A stretch of DNA of 64,000 nucleotides. Source: Sulfuriferula thiophila. Its GTDB lineage: Bacteria; Pseudomonadota; Gammaproteobacteria; Burkholderiales; Sulfuriferulaceae. Below, piece after piece: positions 1 through 9,040 of this stretch. Below the pieces are notes generated by a model, which saw only the letters and a program-made list of their open reading frames with translations, searched no databases and was not told the DNA's origin. The stretch spans positions 178,787-242,786 of the forward strand of contig NZ_BHGL01000033.1 of NCBI RefSeq assembly GCF_003864975.1, in the 5' to 3' direction. The position numbers and the translations under genes are program-made. Each line of letters opens with the position of its first letter. The first letter of the stretch is position 1.

Positions 1-2
1 TC

Positions 3-95
3 TATTATTTGTATGCAGTCACTGTACTGAAACATCACTTTATCCAGCGCGACGATGTGCTGGCGTGGATGTTGCCTTTTTTACACAAGCGTTAA
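3..95 (+). CDS. C-terminal fragment of an unidentified protein (5' end outside window)
   Basis: An open frame enters the window at base 3 and stops at TAA 93-95, giving about 30 residues that end in AWMLPFLHKR. It converges on tesA and the two stop codons overlap (92-95), a tight tail-to-tail arrangement typical of real genes in this genome. Too little is visible to name a family. Reality as a gene is inferred from the open frame up to the window edge and the fit with tesA. Confidence 0.4.
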   Translation, partial: YYLYAVTVLKHHFIQRDDVLAWMLPFLHKR

Positions 96-718
96 TGCTT
101 CCTGTTTGCTGCCGTTAACAGCGGCAGCAATTCTCTCCATACGTTTTCCATCACTGCACTTTCAGCTGAAGCAACCGGGTGCAGGCCATCGGTCTGGAAC
201 AGCTCGGATCTGGTTTCTATGCCGGCTAACAGTGATGGCACTAAGGCGATATGATGGCGTTGTGACAGCGTCACAAATGTCTGCTGGAACTTTACTGTGT
301 AGCTTATGCCATAATTGGATGGCAGGCGTACGCCGACCAGCAGGGTGCGCGCGCCCGATTTGCGGATGAGGGTGATCATCGCGTCGAGATTGGTTTGCAT
401 GCTGTTCAGGGGTAAACCGCGTAGCCCGTCATTGGCGCCGAGTGCGAGGATGACGATAGCCGGACGATATTGGGCGAGGGCGGCTGGCAGCCGGGTAAGT
501 CCACCGGCTGTGGTTTCACCGCTGATGCTGGCATTCACTACCCGCCATTTTTGCTGCGAGGCGCTGAGGCGTTGCTGTAATAAATCTGGCCAGGCCTGAT
601 GAGCGGCGAGACCATAGCCTGCCGAGAGGCTGTCGCCGAACACCAGTATCACCGGTGCAGCATGTGCCGTACCGGATAGGATGAAGCACAACAACAGCAA
701 TAACTTTCTAAAGCCCAT
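92..718 (-). CDS. tesA: Periplasmic GDSL esterase / lysophospholipase TesA
   Basis: This 208-residue SGNH hydrolase cleaves acyl esters and thioesters (arylesterase / thioesterase I / lysophospholipase L1). A signal peptide covers about residues 1-20 (hydrophobic run ending AHA), so it should act in the periplasm. The GDSLSAGYG block places the nucleophile at Ser30, a GAND block follows, and DGLHP near residue 177 supplies the catalytic Asp and His. The start at 718 is chosen over an upstream ATG because it yields the signal peptide and has AGGAG about 8 nt upstream. The gene is divergent from ybbA, as in E. coli, and its ATG shares the CATG at 716-719 with the ybbA start. Confidence 0.93.
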   Translation of the reverse strand: MGFRKLLLLLCFILSGTAHAAPVILVFGDSLSAGYGLAAHQAWPDLLQQRLSASQQKWRVVNASISGETTAGGLTRLPAALAQYRPAIVILALGANDGLRGLPLNSMQTNLDAMITLIRKSGARTLLVGVRLPSNYGISYTVKFQQTFVTLSQRHHIALVPSLLAGIETRSELFQTDGLHPVASAESAVMENVWRELLPLLTAANRKH

Positions 719-1406
719 GACTACTCCTGCCCATAATTCTATTCTGCATGTCGTTAATCTTGCCAAACAAGTGGTGTTGAACGACGCTGCGCTGACGATA
801 TTGCATCCTACCAGCTTCGCCATCCAGCGGGGCGAATCTGTCGCCATCGTGGGTGCGTCCGGCTCCGGTAAATCGACTCTGCTTGGCTTGCTGGCGGGGC
901 TGGATCTGCCGAGCAGCGGCGAAGTATGGCTGGCGGGGCAGTCACTTGGGGCGATGAATGAGGATGGGCGCGCCAGATTGCGCGGTGAATTGATTGGTTT
1001 CGTATTTCAGTCGTTTCAGTTATTGCCGACCCTGACCGCGCTGGAAAATGTGATGTTGCCGCTGGAGCTGAATGGCTTGCCTGATGCCAGGAAAAACGCA
1101 CAACACTGGCTGGAGCGGGTTGGGCTGGCTGATCGTCAGCAGCATCGTGCACAGCAATTATCCGGCGGCGAGCAGCAGCGCGTTGCCATCGCGCGTGCCT
1201 TCGCTGTCAATCCGGCGCTGTTGCTGGCGGACGAACCCACCGGCAATCTGGATGCAGATACCGGTGCGCGGGTGATTGATTTGTTGTTTGAGCTTAATCG
1301 CGAACAGGGTACTACGCTGGTGCTGGTAACTCATGACAGTCAGCTGGCCGCCCGCTGCAGCCGACGTCTGGCGTTGCATGCCGGGCATCTGGAAGGTCAG
1401 GCATGA
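717..1406 (+). CDS. ybbA: ABC transporter ATP-binding protein, YbbA type
   Basis: This 229-residue ATPase belongs to the LolD/MacB-like group and should power the YbbP permease encoded next. Walker A is GASGSGKST near residues 46-54. The signature LSGGEQQR, Walker B with [12 protein letters not shown] and the switch His in VTHD all follow, so the ATPase looks complete. The start at 717 matches the length of E. coli YbbA, but its ribosome site is weak; an ATG at 681 in the same frame has no properly spaced site either. It overlaps ybbP by 4 nt (ATGA). The substrate of YbbAP is not established, and the link to TesA is positional. Confidence 0.92.
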   Translation: MTTPAHNSILHVVNLAKQVVLNDAALTILHPTSFAIQRGESVAIVGASGSGKSTLLGLLAGLDLPSSGEVWLAGQSLGAMNEDGRARLRGELIGFVFQSFQLLPTLTALENVMLPLELNGLPDARKNAQHWLERVGLADRQQHRAQQLSGGEQQRVAIARAFAVNPALLLADEPTGNLDADTGARVIDLLFELNREQGTTLVLVTHDSQLAARCSRRLALHAGHLEGQA

Positions 1407-3889
1407 ATATCGTGCGGCTGGCGCTGCGTTTGCTGCTGCGCGATTGGCGGGCGGGTGAACTGCGGGTGCTGGTGCTGGCAGTGCTGATAGCTGTGGCTGG
1501 CCTGGCTTCAGTAAATGCCTTTACCGCACGCATGCATCTGGCGCTGAGTCAGGAGAGTAACCGCTTACTGGGGGCGGATCTGGTATTGGCATCCGATCAT
1601 GCGCTGGCTCCGGCACTGAGCGTTGCGGCACAACGGCGGGGGCTGGTTACGGCACAAACAGCCCAGTTTCCCAGTATGGTGAGTACCGCCAGCGCCAGCA
1701 ATCTGGCTGAAATCAAGGCGGTAAGCAGCGGTTACCCATTGCGCGGCACGTTACGTATCGCGGACAGTGCATTCGGTGCGGATCGTCCCGTCCGTGATAT
1801 TCCCCGTCTCGGTACGGTATGGCTGGAGGCGCGGCTGGCCAGTGCGTTACAGCTCAAGCCGGGCGATGCAGTGCAACTCGGTTATAGCCAGCTCAAGGTG
1901 GCGGCTATTCTGACCAGCGAGCCGGATCGTGGTGGCAATTTTTTTAATCTGGCACCGCGTTTACTGATGAATCAGCTCGATGTGCCGGCCACCGGTTTGA
2001 TTACGCTCGGCAGCCGGGTCAATTACCGTTTGCTAATTGCCGGTAAGGGTAATGCGGTAGAGGCTTACCGCACTACGCTGGCAGCGCAGTTGCAGCGTGG
2101 TCAGCGCTTGTTGACGGCACGTGATGCCCGACCGGAAATTCGCGATGTGCTCGACAAGGCGGAACGTTATCTGGGGCTGGCGGTATTGCTGGCCGCGCTG
2201 CTGGCAGCGGTGGCGATTCTGCTGTCGGCACGGCATTTTTTGCGCCGCCATCTGGATGCATGTGCTTTGCTGCGCTGTTTCGGCGCCAGTCAGCGCACTA
2301 TCGTTACGCTTTATGCGTTGCAGATTGCGGGGCTGGGCGTGCTGGCAGCAGCGGCGGGGATGGCATTAGGCTATGCCGGGCAAGCGGTATTGGCATCCAT
2401 ACTGGGGCGGCTGGCGCATCTGGATTTGCCGCCAGTTGAACTGCTGCCTTTTTTGCAGGCGGCATTGGCCGGTCTGGTCTTGTTGGCGGGGTTCAGTCTG
2501 CCTACCTTATTTATGCTGCGGCGCACGCCGGCATTGCGTATTCTGCGGCGGGATGCGGTGGCAGTTGATGCGCTTGGTGCTGTCAGTTATGTGGCGGGTT
2601 TGGCTGCGATGACTGCGCTGCTGTTCTGGCAGGTACGCGATGTGCGGATGACCTTGCTGGTGCTGGCGGGGCTGGCGGCAACTTTGCTGGTGACGGTGTT
2701 GTTGTCATGGTGGCTGGTGCTGGCGTCAGGCTGGTTGGGTGCGCGGGGTCATGGCAGCTGGCGGCAGGGCTTGCTTAACTTGCGTCGGCGTTCCGGCAGC
2801 AGCGTGATTCAGGTGGCGGCGTTCACGCTGGGCATGCTGGCATTGCTGTTGCTGACAGTGGTGCGTGGGGACTTGTTGAATAACTGGCATTCGACGTTGC
2901 CGGCTAACGCACCTAACCGTTTTGTGATCAATATTCAGCCCGATCAGGTAGCGTCGTTACAAGCGTTCTTACGTCAGCATGATTTGGCTGATGCCGAGCT
3001 GTATCCGATGATACGTGGGCGCCTGATGGCGATTAACGGGCGGGAAGTGAATAGCGCGAATTATGCTGATCAGCAGACGCAGCGGTTGCTGGACCGGGAA
3101 TTTAATCTGTCCTATGCCAAACAACTGGATGCTGCGACTGATTTTGTCAGTGGCAGTGGCTGGCGTGAGGCGACTGCTGTACCGCAGTTCTCGGTAGAGC
3201 AGGGCATTGCTGACAAGCTGCATCTTAAGCTGGGTGATACATTGCGTTTCGATGTGGGTGGTATGCCGATATCGGCGCGCATTACCAGTTTGCGTAAAGT
3301 GAACTGGGATAGTTTTAAAGTGAACTTTTTTGTGGTCGCTAATGCTGCATTATTGCAACATACCTCGGCCAGCTACATCACCAGTTTTTATCTGCCGGCA
3401 GCAAAAGTCAGCCTGTTGAATGAGATGGTGCAGGCTTATCCGAACCTGACCGTGATTGACGTCTCAGCCATTATGCAAACCGTACAGGATATGCTGGATC
3501 GGGTGAGTGCAGCGGTGCAATTCGTGTTTGTGTTCAGTCTCGCTTCGGGGCTGGTGGTGTTGTATGCCGCACTGGCGGCGACGCGGGATGAGCGTGCGCT
3601 GGAAACTGCATTGTGGCGAGTGCTGGGTGCCCGCCGTCAGCAATTGTGGCTGGCGCAGGTCACTGAATTTGCGGCGATTGGCATATTGGCAGGTTTGCTC
3701 GCTGCTGCGGGTGCCAGCGCGATCGGCTGGGGGCTGAGTAGCGAGGTATTCAACTTGCCCTATCATGTTGATCCGTTGCTGTGGCTGGTGGCCATGGGTT
3801 TGGGAGGCATTGGTGTGGCTGTTGCCGGAGTGGCCGGGTTGTGGGGCATAAGTCGGGTGCCGCCACTGGTGACCTTGCGCGACATTTAG
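1403..3889 (+). CDS. ybbP: FtsX-like ABC permease, YbbP family
   Basis: An 828-residue inner-membrane protein with an N-terminal membrane anchor, a periplasmic region, a block of transmembrane helices around residues 255-440, a second large periplasmic region and a last set of helices after about residue 705. This is the duplicated MacB_PCD/FtsX layout of YbbP-type permeases. The C-terminal FtsX domain includes the family-typical VLGARRQQL. It is translationally coupled to ybbA. YbbP-like permeases are thought to move hydrophobic molecules or lipoprotein-like cargo out of the membrane; the cargo here cannot be read from sequence. Confidence 0.92.
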   Translation: MNIVRLALRLLLRDWRAGELRVLVLAVLIAVAGLASVNAFTARMHLALSQESNRLLGADLVLASDHALAPALSVAAQRRGLVTAQTAQFPSMVSTASASNLAEIKAVSSGYPLRGTLRIADSAFGADRPVRDIPRLGTVWLEARLASALQLKPGDAVQLGYSQLKVAAILTSEPDRGGNFFNLAPRLLMNQLDVPATGLITLGSRVNYRLLIAGKGNAVEAYRTTLAAQLQRGQRLLTARDARPEIRDVLDKAERYLGLAVLLAALLAAVAILLSARHFLRRHLDACALLRCFGASQRTIVTLYALQIAGLGVLAAAAGMALGYAGQAVLASILGRLAHLDLPPVELLPFLQAALAGLVLLAGFSLPTLFMLRRTPALRILRRDAVAVDALGAVSYVAGLAAMTALLFWQVRDVRMTLLVLAGLAATLLVTVLLSWWLVLASGWLGARGHGSWRQGLLNLRRRSGSSVIQVAAFTLGMLALLLLTVVRGDLLNNWHSTLPANAPNRFVINIQPDQVASLQAFLRQHDLADAELYPMIRGRLMAINGREVNSANYADQQTQRLLDREFNLSYAKQLDAATDFVSGSGWREATAVPQFSVEQGIADKLHLKLGDTLRFDVGGMPISARITSLRKVNWDSFKVNFFVVANAALLQHTSASYITSFYLPAAKVSLLNEMVQAYPNLTVIDVSAIMQTVQDMLDRVSAAVQFVFVFSLASGLVVLYAALAATRDERALETALWRVLGARRQQLWLAQVTEFAAIGILAGLLAAAGASAIGWGLSSEVFNLPYHVDPLLWLVAMGLGGIGVAVAGVAGLWGISRVPPLVTLRDI

Positions 3890-3901
3890 ATAGCGGGCGC
3901 G

Positions 3902-4801
3902 TTAGTCGCTGGCGATAGTAGTGTCCCAGATGCGCGTGCAGTTACGCCCGGCTGATTTTGCCGCATACATGGCCTGATCCGCTTGCTGAACGGTTTGTTC
4001 CGGGCTGGCATCAGCTTCGAGCAATGCCAGTCCGAAAGAGCCGGTGACGAATATCGGTTTGGGGCCATCATAGGCGACGGCCAGCGTTTGCAGCTTGTGG
4101 CGTATGCGTTCTATGGCAGCATAGCTGGTCTGCAGGTCTGTGCCGGGCATGGAAATGAGGAATTTTTCGTGATTTAAGCGGAATACCCGGTCATAAGGCC
4201 GTAGCTGATCAACGACATAGCGCACAGCGACTGACAGCGCGCGGTCGCCAATGTCATGGCCGTATGTGTCATTGAGGTGTTTCATGTGATCGAGATTCAT
4301 CACCGCGATACTGCAGGTTTGAATGTTGCTACGCACTTGTTCTGACAGCTTATGCAGCTCGGTGGTCATCGCGTGTTGTGTTTCAGCACCGGTCAGCGGG
4401 TCGCGGTTGTAGAGTATGCCTTCGATTTCCCGTTCCAGGGTTTTGACTTCCAGACGGAACTGTTCCAGACCGATATTGAATTTATCATAGTCGGACAGGG
4501 TGATGGTTGCTTCGGTGGTCAGTTTGGTAAGCAATAGCGCGGCTGATTCATGGATATGTTTGTGCGCGGCTCGTAACGGTGCGAAATCTGGATGGTCGCG
4601 CAGCGTGGCGGGTGCTTGCTGATAAAACCATAAACCCAGACAGCAATAATGGTGCGCATTGTGCGCCAAATCCCGTTGCTCGCAGGGCAGACGGCCAATA
4701 ATTGTACGAGTGAGTTCCTTGTGCCATAACTCATGGTTGTACACAGCTTGCTTGAGCTGTTTAAGTGCTGCCTGAAGGACGTCTTCATCAATGTTTAGCA
4801 T
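3902..4801 (-). CDS. DgcZ-like protein: zinc-binding CZB domain plus catalytically degenerate GGDEF domain
   Basis: This 299-residue soluble protein has the same two-domain plan as E. coli DgcZ (YdeH). Residues 1-125 form a chemoreceptor zinc-binding (CZB) domain, with the ligand set His23, Cys54, His80 and His84 intact. Residues 135-295 form a GGDEF fold (DPLTG, DHMKHLNDTYGH and YAAKSAGRN are present). The signature GG(D/E)EF is replaced by NHEKF at 210-214, so cyclase activity is unlikely. The inhibitory-site motif RxxD survives as RPYD (201-204), exactly five residues before the signature, suggesting it could bind c-di-GMP instead. It stands alone, convergent with ybbP. Domain calls are firm; function is inferred. 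Confidence 0.85.
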   Translation of the reverse strand: MLNIDEDVLQAALKQLKQAVYNHELWHKELTRTIIGRLPCEQRDLAHNAHHYCCLGLWFYQQAPATLRDHPDFAPLRAAHKHIHESAALLLTKLTTEATITLSDYDKFNIGLEQFRLEVKTLEREIEGILYNRDPLTGAETQHAMTTELHKLSEQVRSNIQTCSIAVMNLDHMKHLNDTYGHDIGDRALSVAVRYVVDQLRPYDRVFRLNHEKFLISMPGTDLQTSYAAIERIRHKLQTLAVAYDGPKPIFVTGSFGLALLEADASPEQTVQQADQAMYAAKSAGRNCTRIWDTTIASD

Positions 4802-5005
4802 CGCACTCTCTAATTGTTTTAATCAGGTACGTGATGGGTTGCCAACGTTGTTATCATTATTGGATGTAAGGTTTTAATTAAATACTTTATTTTTGTTTTT
4901 TACAAGCAGAGTTTGCTTAAACCCGTTCTTGCTATAGATGGATGCTGCGGAATGAGGCTGGGTAGGTTGGCTCAGATTTTGGCGGTGGGCGATGCGGCTA
5001 AGTAC

Positions 5006-5025
5006 ATGACGACCTTGGTCGTCAT
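5006..5025. repeat. 20-bp inverted repeat just past the small RHH-like gene
   Basis: ATGACGACC and GGTCGTCAT form perfect 9-bp arms around a TT centre. It lies 4 nt beyond the stop of the leftward 88-residue gene and has no T-run on either strand, so it is a weak terminator candidate or a protein-binding palindrome. The rest of 4802-5029 (228 bp) is AT-rich and shows no gene. Confidence 0.5.
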
Positions 5026-5029
5026 ATGC

Positions 5030-5296
5030 TTATTTAGCCAGTGCGCTGCGCAGTAATTCAGCGGTCAGTTCGTTGATGCTGATTTCGCGGGTTTTCGCTA
5101 ATGTGTTTAATTCGGTAACGAGATCAATGTTGAGTTTGACGGCAAAAGGTACCAGGCCTTGTGCCTGATCAAGCTTGCGCTGCTCACGACGGTCAGGCAA
5201 TGCGGCATCTGCTGCGGAACGTGTTGGCACCCCGGCTTTTTTCATTTGGTCGTTGATTTTGATGCCGAGGTTTTTGTAGAGGTCGGTTTTTTTCAT
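5030..5296 (-). CDS. Small protein with a ribbon-helix-helix-like C terminus, function unknown
   Basis: An 88-residue protein with a charged N-terminal half (DRREQRKLDQ). Its C-terminal segment of about 40 residues, VPFAVKLNIDLVTEL followed by TLAKTREISINELTAELL, reads like the strand-helix-helix of MetJ/Arc/CopG-type DNA-binding proteins. No partner toxin gene is adjacent, so an antitoxin role is not supported. It is divergent from prfB with only 97 bp between the starts, leaving room for a shared control region. I do not recognise a named family; a DNA-binding role is an inference from the C-terminal pattern. Confidence 0.6.
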   Translation of the reverse strand: MKKTDLYKNLGIKINDQMKKAGVPTRSAADAALPDRREQRKLDQAQGLVPFAVKLNIDLVTELNTLAKTREISINELTAELLRSALAK

Positions 5297-5359
5297 GATT
5301 TTGCCGGTAACGGGGGTAAAGTCGGTATTCTACTCGTGAAGTGTGGGCCATGACGATGT

Positions 5360-5365
5360 TATAAT
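5360..5365 (+). promoter_or_regulatory. Candidate -10 element for prfB
   Basis: A perfect TATAAT lies 28 nt before the prfB ATG. The corresponding -35 position is a poor match to TTGACA, so this is a candidate only. It falls in the 97-bp divergent region between the small RHH-like gene and prfB. Confidence 0.35.
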
Positions 5366-5393
5366 TCACGGTTTTAAGCACATTGCCCCTATT

Positions 5394-6498
5394 ATGGAAG
5401 CCGAACGCCTTAATCAGATAGACTCCCTGTTGACCGACCTGGCTCAACGTACCGTAGAACTTCGGAGGTATCTTTGACTTCGATACCAAGTCAAATCGCT
5501 TAGAAGAAGTTAATGTCCTCGCCGAAGATCCGGCGATCTGGAATGATCAAAAGCGCGCCCAGGAACTGGGTCGCGAGAAAAAATCCCTGGAAAACGTCGT
5601 ATTGACGATACAAAGTCTGGAGCAAGGCTTGCGTGATGGACGCGACCTGTTCGACATGGCGCGCGAAGAAAATGACGACGATACGCTGGAAGCGGTCGGC
5701 GAAGATGTTGCCGCGCTGGAAAAGACAGTCGAAGGCATGGAATTCCGCCGCATGTTCGCTAATCCGATGGATCCTAATAACTGCTTTATCGATATTCAAT
5801 CGGGCGCTGGTGGTACCGAGGCTTGCGACTGGGCGTCGATGTTGTTGCGCCAGTATTTGCGCTATTGTGAGCGCAAAGGCTTCAAGACAGAAGTGCTGGA
5901 AGTTTCCGACGGCGATGTGGCTGGCGTGAAGTCGGCCAGTATCAAGGTGGATGGTGAATATGCCTACGGTTTCCTGCGCTCCGAAACAGGTGTGCACCGG
6001 CTGGTGCGCAAGTCGCCGTTCGATTCGTCCGGCGGTCGTCATACTTCGTTTGCCAGCGTGTTCGTGTATCCCGAAGTGGATGATTCGATCGAGGTCGATA
6101 TCAATCCGGCGGATTTGCGTGTGGACACTTACCGCGCCAGTGGTGCTGGTGGTCAGCACATCAATAAAACCGATTCCGCTGTGCGGATCACGCATATTCC
6201 GACCGGTATCGTGGTGCAGTGCCAGAACGACCGTTCGCAGCACAAAAACCGTGCCGAAGCCATGTCCATGCTCAAATCGCGCATGTACGAAGCTGAACTG
6301 CGCAAGCGTCAGGCCGAACAGGATAAGCTGGAAGCAGGCAAATCCGATGTGGGCTGGGGGCATCAGATCCGCTCTTATGTGCTTGATCAATCACGCATCA
6401 AGGATTTGCGTACCAACGTTGAAATATCCAACACCCAGAAAGTCCTCGATGGCGATCTGGATGAATTTATCCAAGCCAGTTTGAAACAAGGGGTGTAA
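5394..6498 (+). CDS. prfB: Peptide chain release factor 2, made by programmed +1 frameshift
   Basis: RF2 releases finished proteins at UGA and UAA. The first frame runs from ATG 5394 to the CTT codon at 5472-5474 and meets an in-frame TGA at 5475-5477. The ribosome must skip one base and continue from GAC 5476, giving join(5394..5474, 5476..6498) and 367 residues, close to the usual 365. The slip site CTTTGAC is preceded by the stimulatory Shine-Dalgarno-like CGGAGG, the classic RF2 autoregulation cassette. The anticodon-like SPF tripeptide (KSPFDSS) and the catalytic GGQ (SGAGGQH) are present. lysS starts 2 nt downstream, as in many proteobacteria. Confidence 0.97.
5463..5478 (+). promoter_or_regulatory. 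RF2 programmed +1 frameshift site
   Basis: CGGAGG, three spacer bases, then CTT TGA C. The internal Shine-Dalgarno-like stretch and the slippery CTT before a poorly recognised UGA-C stop are the elements known to drive RF2 frameshifting. Low RF2 favours the shift, closing a feedback loop. Confidence 0.96.
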
Positions 6499-6500
6499 GC

Positions 6501-8003
6501 ATGACTGACAATATTCCAGCCGAACATCAGGACGAGAATCAGATTATTGCCGAGCGGCGCGCCAAGCTGGCTGCGCTGCGCGAGGCGGGAGTGGCGTTCC
6601 CTAATGATTTCGAGCGCACCGATTTTGCCGGTGATATTCATGTGAAATATGCCGAGGTCAGCAAGGAGGCGTTGGCCGAGCAGGCGGTTACTGTGCAATT
6701 TGCCGGGCGCATGATGCTGAAGCGGGTGATGGGCAAGGCCAGTTTCGCTACCTTGCAGGATATGAGCGGGCGTTTGCAGATTTATCTGAGCAACGATCTG
6801 GTTGGCGAGGATATTCACCAGTCCTTCAAACACTGGGATCTGGGCGATATCGTCGGTGCAACCGGCGTGCTGTTTCGCACCAAAACCGGTGAACTGACGG
6901 TGCAGGCGCATAGCGTGCGCTTACTGGCGAAATCCCTGCGGCCATTGCCTGAAAAATTCCATGGCCTGACGGATCAGGAACAGAAATATCGCCAGCGTTA
7001 TGTTGATCTGATGACCAATGACGATTCGCGTCATGTGTTTATTACTCGTTCCAAAATCGTGCAGGCGATCCGTCAGTTCATGATGGGGCATGGCTTCCTC
7101 GAGGTGGAAACCCCGATGATGCACCCTATCCCCGGTGGTGCTGCAGCCAAGCCTTTCGTTACTCATCATAACGCGCTGGATATGGAGATGTTCCTGCGTA
7201 TCGCGCCCGAGCTGTATCTGAAGCGTCTGGTGGTAGGTGGCATGGAAAAAGTATTTGAAATCAACCGTAATTTCCGTAATGAAGGGTTGTCGACCCGGCA
7301 TAACCCGGAATTTACCATGATGGAATTTTACGAGGCCTACCGTGATTACCGTTACCTGATGGACTTTACCGAAGCGCTGCTGCGTGAAACTGCACGTGTC
7401 GCTACCGGCAGCGAGCAAGTCAGTTATAACGGGGTGATCATTGATCTGGGTAAGCCGTTTGACCGCTTGACTATCGTCCAGGCCGTACGTAAATACAACC
7501 CTGACTATACCGAAGCGCAGCTCAATGACCGCGACTGGCTGATCAACTGGTTTGAAAGCAACAAAGGTAAATACCGTGCGACCGATGGTCTGGGCGGACT
7601 GCAACTGAGTTTCTTTGAGGAAACCACGGAAACGCAATTGATGCAGCCGACGTTCATCATTGATTACCCGGCTGAAGTGTCACCGCTGGCGCGTCGTTCC
7701 GATACCCAGCCCGATATTACCGAACGGTTTGAGTTGTTCATGACCGGCCGTGAATTGGCTAACGGTTTTTCCGAGTTGAATGATCCGGAAGATCAGGCCG
7801 AGCGTTTCATGGAGCAGGTACGGCAGAAAGAAGCCGGCGACGAAGAAGCGATGCACTACGATGCGGACTACATTCGTGCGCTGGAGTATGGTTTGCCACC
7901 GACTGGCGGTTGCGGTATCGGGATTGATCGTTTTGTGATGTTGTTGACCGACAGCGCCAGCATTCGTGATGTGATCCTGTTCCCGCAGATGCGCGCGGAA
8001 TAA
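6501..8003 (+). CDS. lysS: Lysyl-tRNA synthetase, class II
   Basis: A 500-residue cytosolic enzyme that charges tRNA-Lys using ATP. The N-terminal OB-fold anticodon-binding domain spans about residues 55-150. The class II catalytic core contains motif 2 ([11 protein letters not shown]) and motif 3 ([12 protein letters not shown]), and the family-typical [18 protein letters not shown] is present. The ribosome site AAGGGG lies inside the end of prfB, 2 nt upstream, implying co-transcription with RF2. Length is typical. It ends 3 nt from the convergent DUF3025 gene. Confidence 0.97.
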   Translation: MTDNIPAEHQDENQIIAERRAKLAALREAGVAFPNDFERTDFAGDIHVKYAEVSKEALAEQAVTVQFAGRMMLKRVMGKASFATLQDMSGRLQIYLSNDLVGEDIHQSFKHWDLGDIVGATGVLFRTKTGELTVQAHSVRLLAKSLRPLPEKFHGLTDQEQKYRQRYVDLMTNDDSRHVFITRSKIVQAIRQFMMGHGFLEVETPMMHPIPGGAAAKPFVTHHNALDMEMFLRIAPELYLKRLVVGGMEKVFEINRNFRNEGLSTRHNPEFTMMEFYEAYRDYRYLMDFTEALLRETARVATGSEQVSYNGVIIDLGKPFDRLTIVQAVRKYNPDYTEAQLNDRDWLINWFESNKGKYRATDGLGGLQLSFFEETTETQLMQPTFIIDYPAEVSPLARRSDTQPDITERFELFMTGRELANGFSELNDPEDQAERFMEQVRQKEAGDEEAMHYDADYIRALEYGLPPTGGCGIGIDRFVMLLTDSASIRDVILFPQMRAE

Positions 8004-8006
8004 GCG

Positions 8007-8771
8007 TTACGGTCGAAATACCTGTGTATTTTGATAATACGCAGGCTGGGTATTCTCCGGGGTAACGCCGGGGATGCCCAGCACTGGCAATGCGGCAAAT
8101 TCGCGCGGCGTCAGCGGCGGATGTTGCAGCAGTTGCTGTGCCAGCAGGCGGTCAAGCTGGTGCTGGCGTTGCGTGTTATCCAGTCCGAAAAAATCTCCCT
8201 CCACCATGATTACCTGGCATTTCCCGGTCATGCCGGGATACGGCTGCAGCGCTTTTTCGTAGAGCGCATGGCCCAGCACATGAAATGCCATTTCTTTTTC
8301 TACGCGTTCACGATTTACCACAAATAACTCATGCCATTGATGTTGTTGCAGCAGTTGCCATAATGCGGGATCTGCACAGGCGACGATGACCCCGCTTTCA
8401 TCGAGCAGGGTGAGTGCGTCACGCTGGCGATTGCGCTGCGGGGTGATACCGGCAAGAACGTGCAGTTGATTGAGTGCCGCTTTGCTGTGTGGCCAGATCA
8501 GCCAGGCCAGCGCGTTGAAGTAGTCGTGCCAGTTGGATGGCCGGGTAGGAACCAGTCCCGTCCTGGCAATTTGGGCTTCGTAGGCCAGTGCACTGGTATC
8601 GGACGAAAACTGTATGCTGAGGCCGGATACATTGCGAATGCCATGCTCTGTGGCAAACTGGTTGAGCTGGTTGGTGTCTATCCAGCCTGCGCTGTGAGTG
8701 AGCGCTTGCGGTAATGTGGTTAATGGTGCGAACAGCGGCGAGCGCGCCAGCCAGTCGGGTTGCCAGTTCAC
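8007..8771 (-). CDS. DUF3025 family protein
   Basis: This protein of about 254 residues matches the DUF3025 family, a conserved betaproteobacterial group without a known function. Recognisable features are NWHDYFNALAWLIWPHSKAALN and a central DESGVIVA segment; no signal peptide or membrane helix is seen. The longer frame to 8888 overlaps the SemiSWEET gene in a shadow. I therefore prefer the GTG at 8771, whose GTGA overlaps the SemiSWEET stop and suggests translational coupling. No Shine-Dalgarno is obvious there, so the exact start is uncertain. Confidence 0.75.
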   Translation of the reverse strand: MNWQPDWLARSPLFAPLTTLPQALTHSAGWIDTNQLNQFATEHGIRNVSGLSIQFSSDTSALAYEAQIARTGLVPTRPSNWHDYFNALAWLIWPHSKAALNQLHVLAGITPQRNRQRDALTLLDESGVIVACADPALWQLLQQHQWHELFVVNRERVEKEMAFHVLGHALYEKALQPYPGMTGKCQVIMVEGDFFGLDNTQRQHQLDRLLAQQLLQHPPLTPREFAALPVLGIPGVTPENTQPAYYQNTQVFRP

Positions 8772-9034
8772 GATTTGTTGCGGTGAAAATGAAACTTGAG
8801 GATCAGGATGGTGGCTGCCAGTAACAGGGTGATAGCATTGGCGATGATGACCGGCAGCGCGTCGAGATAGATGCCATACAGCAGCCACAGCGCAACACCG
8901 GTCATGAAAATGACGAACATGCTGGTGGAGATGTCGTCGGCGTGTTTGGTACGCCAGATCTGCACTACCTGAGGGACGAAAGAGATGGTGGTCAGGGTGC
9001 CGGCAGCCAGGCCGACCCAGTCTTGATTGATCAT
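8768..9034 (-). CDS. SemiSWEET-type PQ-loop sugar transporter
   Basis: An 88-residue membrane protein with three hydrophobic helices (about residues 6-24, 38-56 and 60-81). The PQ motif at Pro21-Gln22 in ISFVPQVVQIWRTK is typical of the SemiSWEET family. SemiSWEETs dimerise to form a small sugar channel in the inner membrane; the substrate here is unknown. It overlaps the downstream DUF3025 gene at GTGA and follows a small secreted-protein gene, so the three may be one leftward unit. Confidence 0.88.
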   Translation of the reverse strand: MINQDWVGLAAGTLTTISFVPQVVQIWRTKHADDISTSMFVIFMTGVALWLLYGIYLDALPVIIANAITLLLAATILILKFHFHRNKS

Positions 9035-9040
9035 ATTGGC

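Noticed and set aside
5500-6390. Long open frame antisense to prfB
   Set aside because: It mirrors the RF2 coding sequence, lacks a family match and has no credible start signal.
8772-8888. N-terminal extension of the DUF3025 protein
   Set aside because: It is a shadow of the overlapping SemiSWEET gene; low-complexity His/Arg text not typical of the family.
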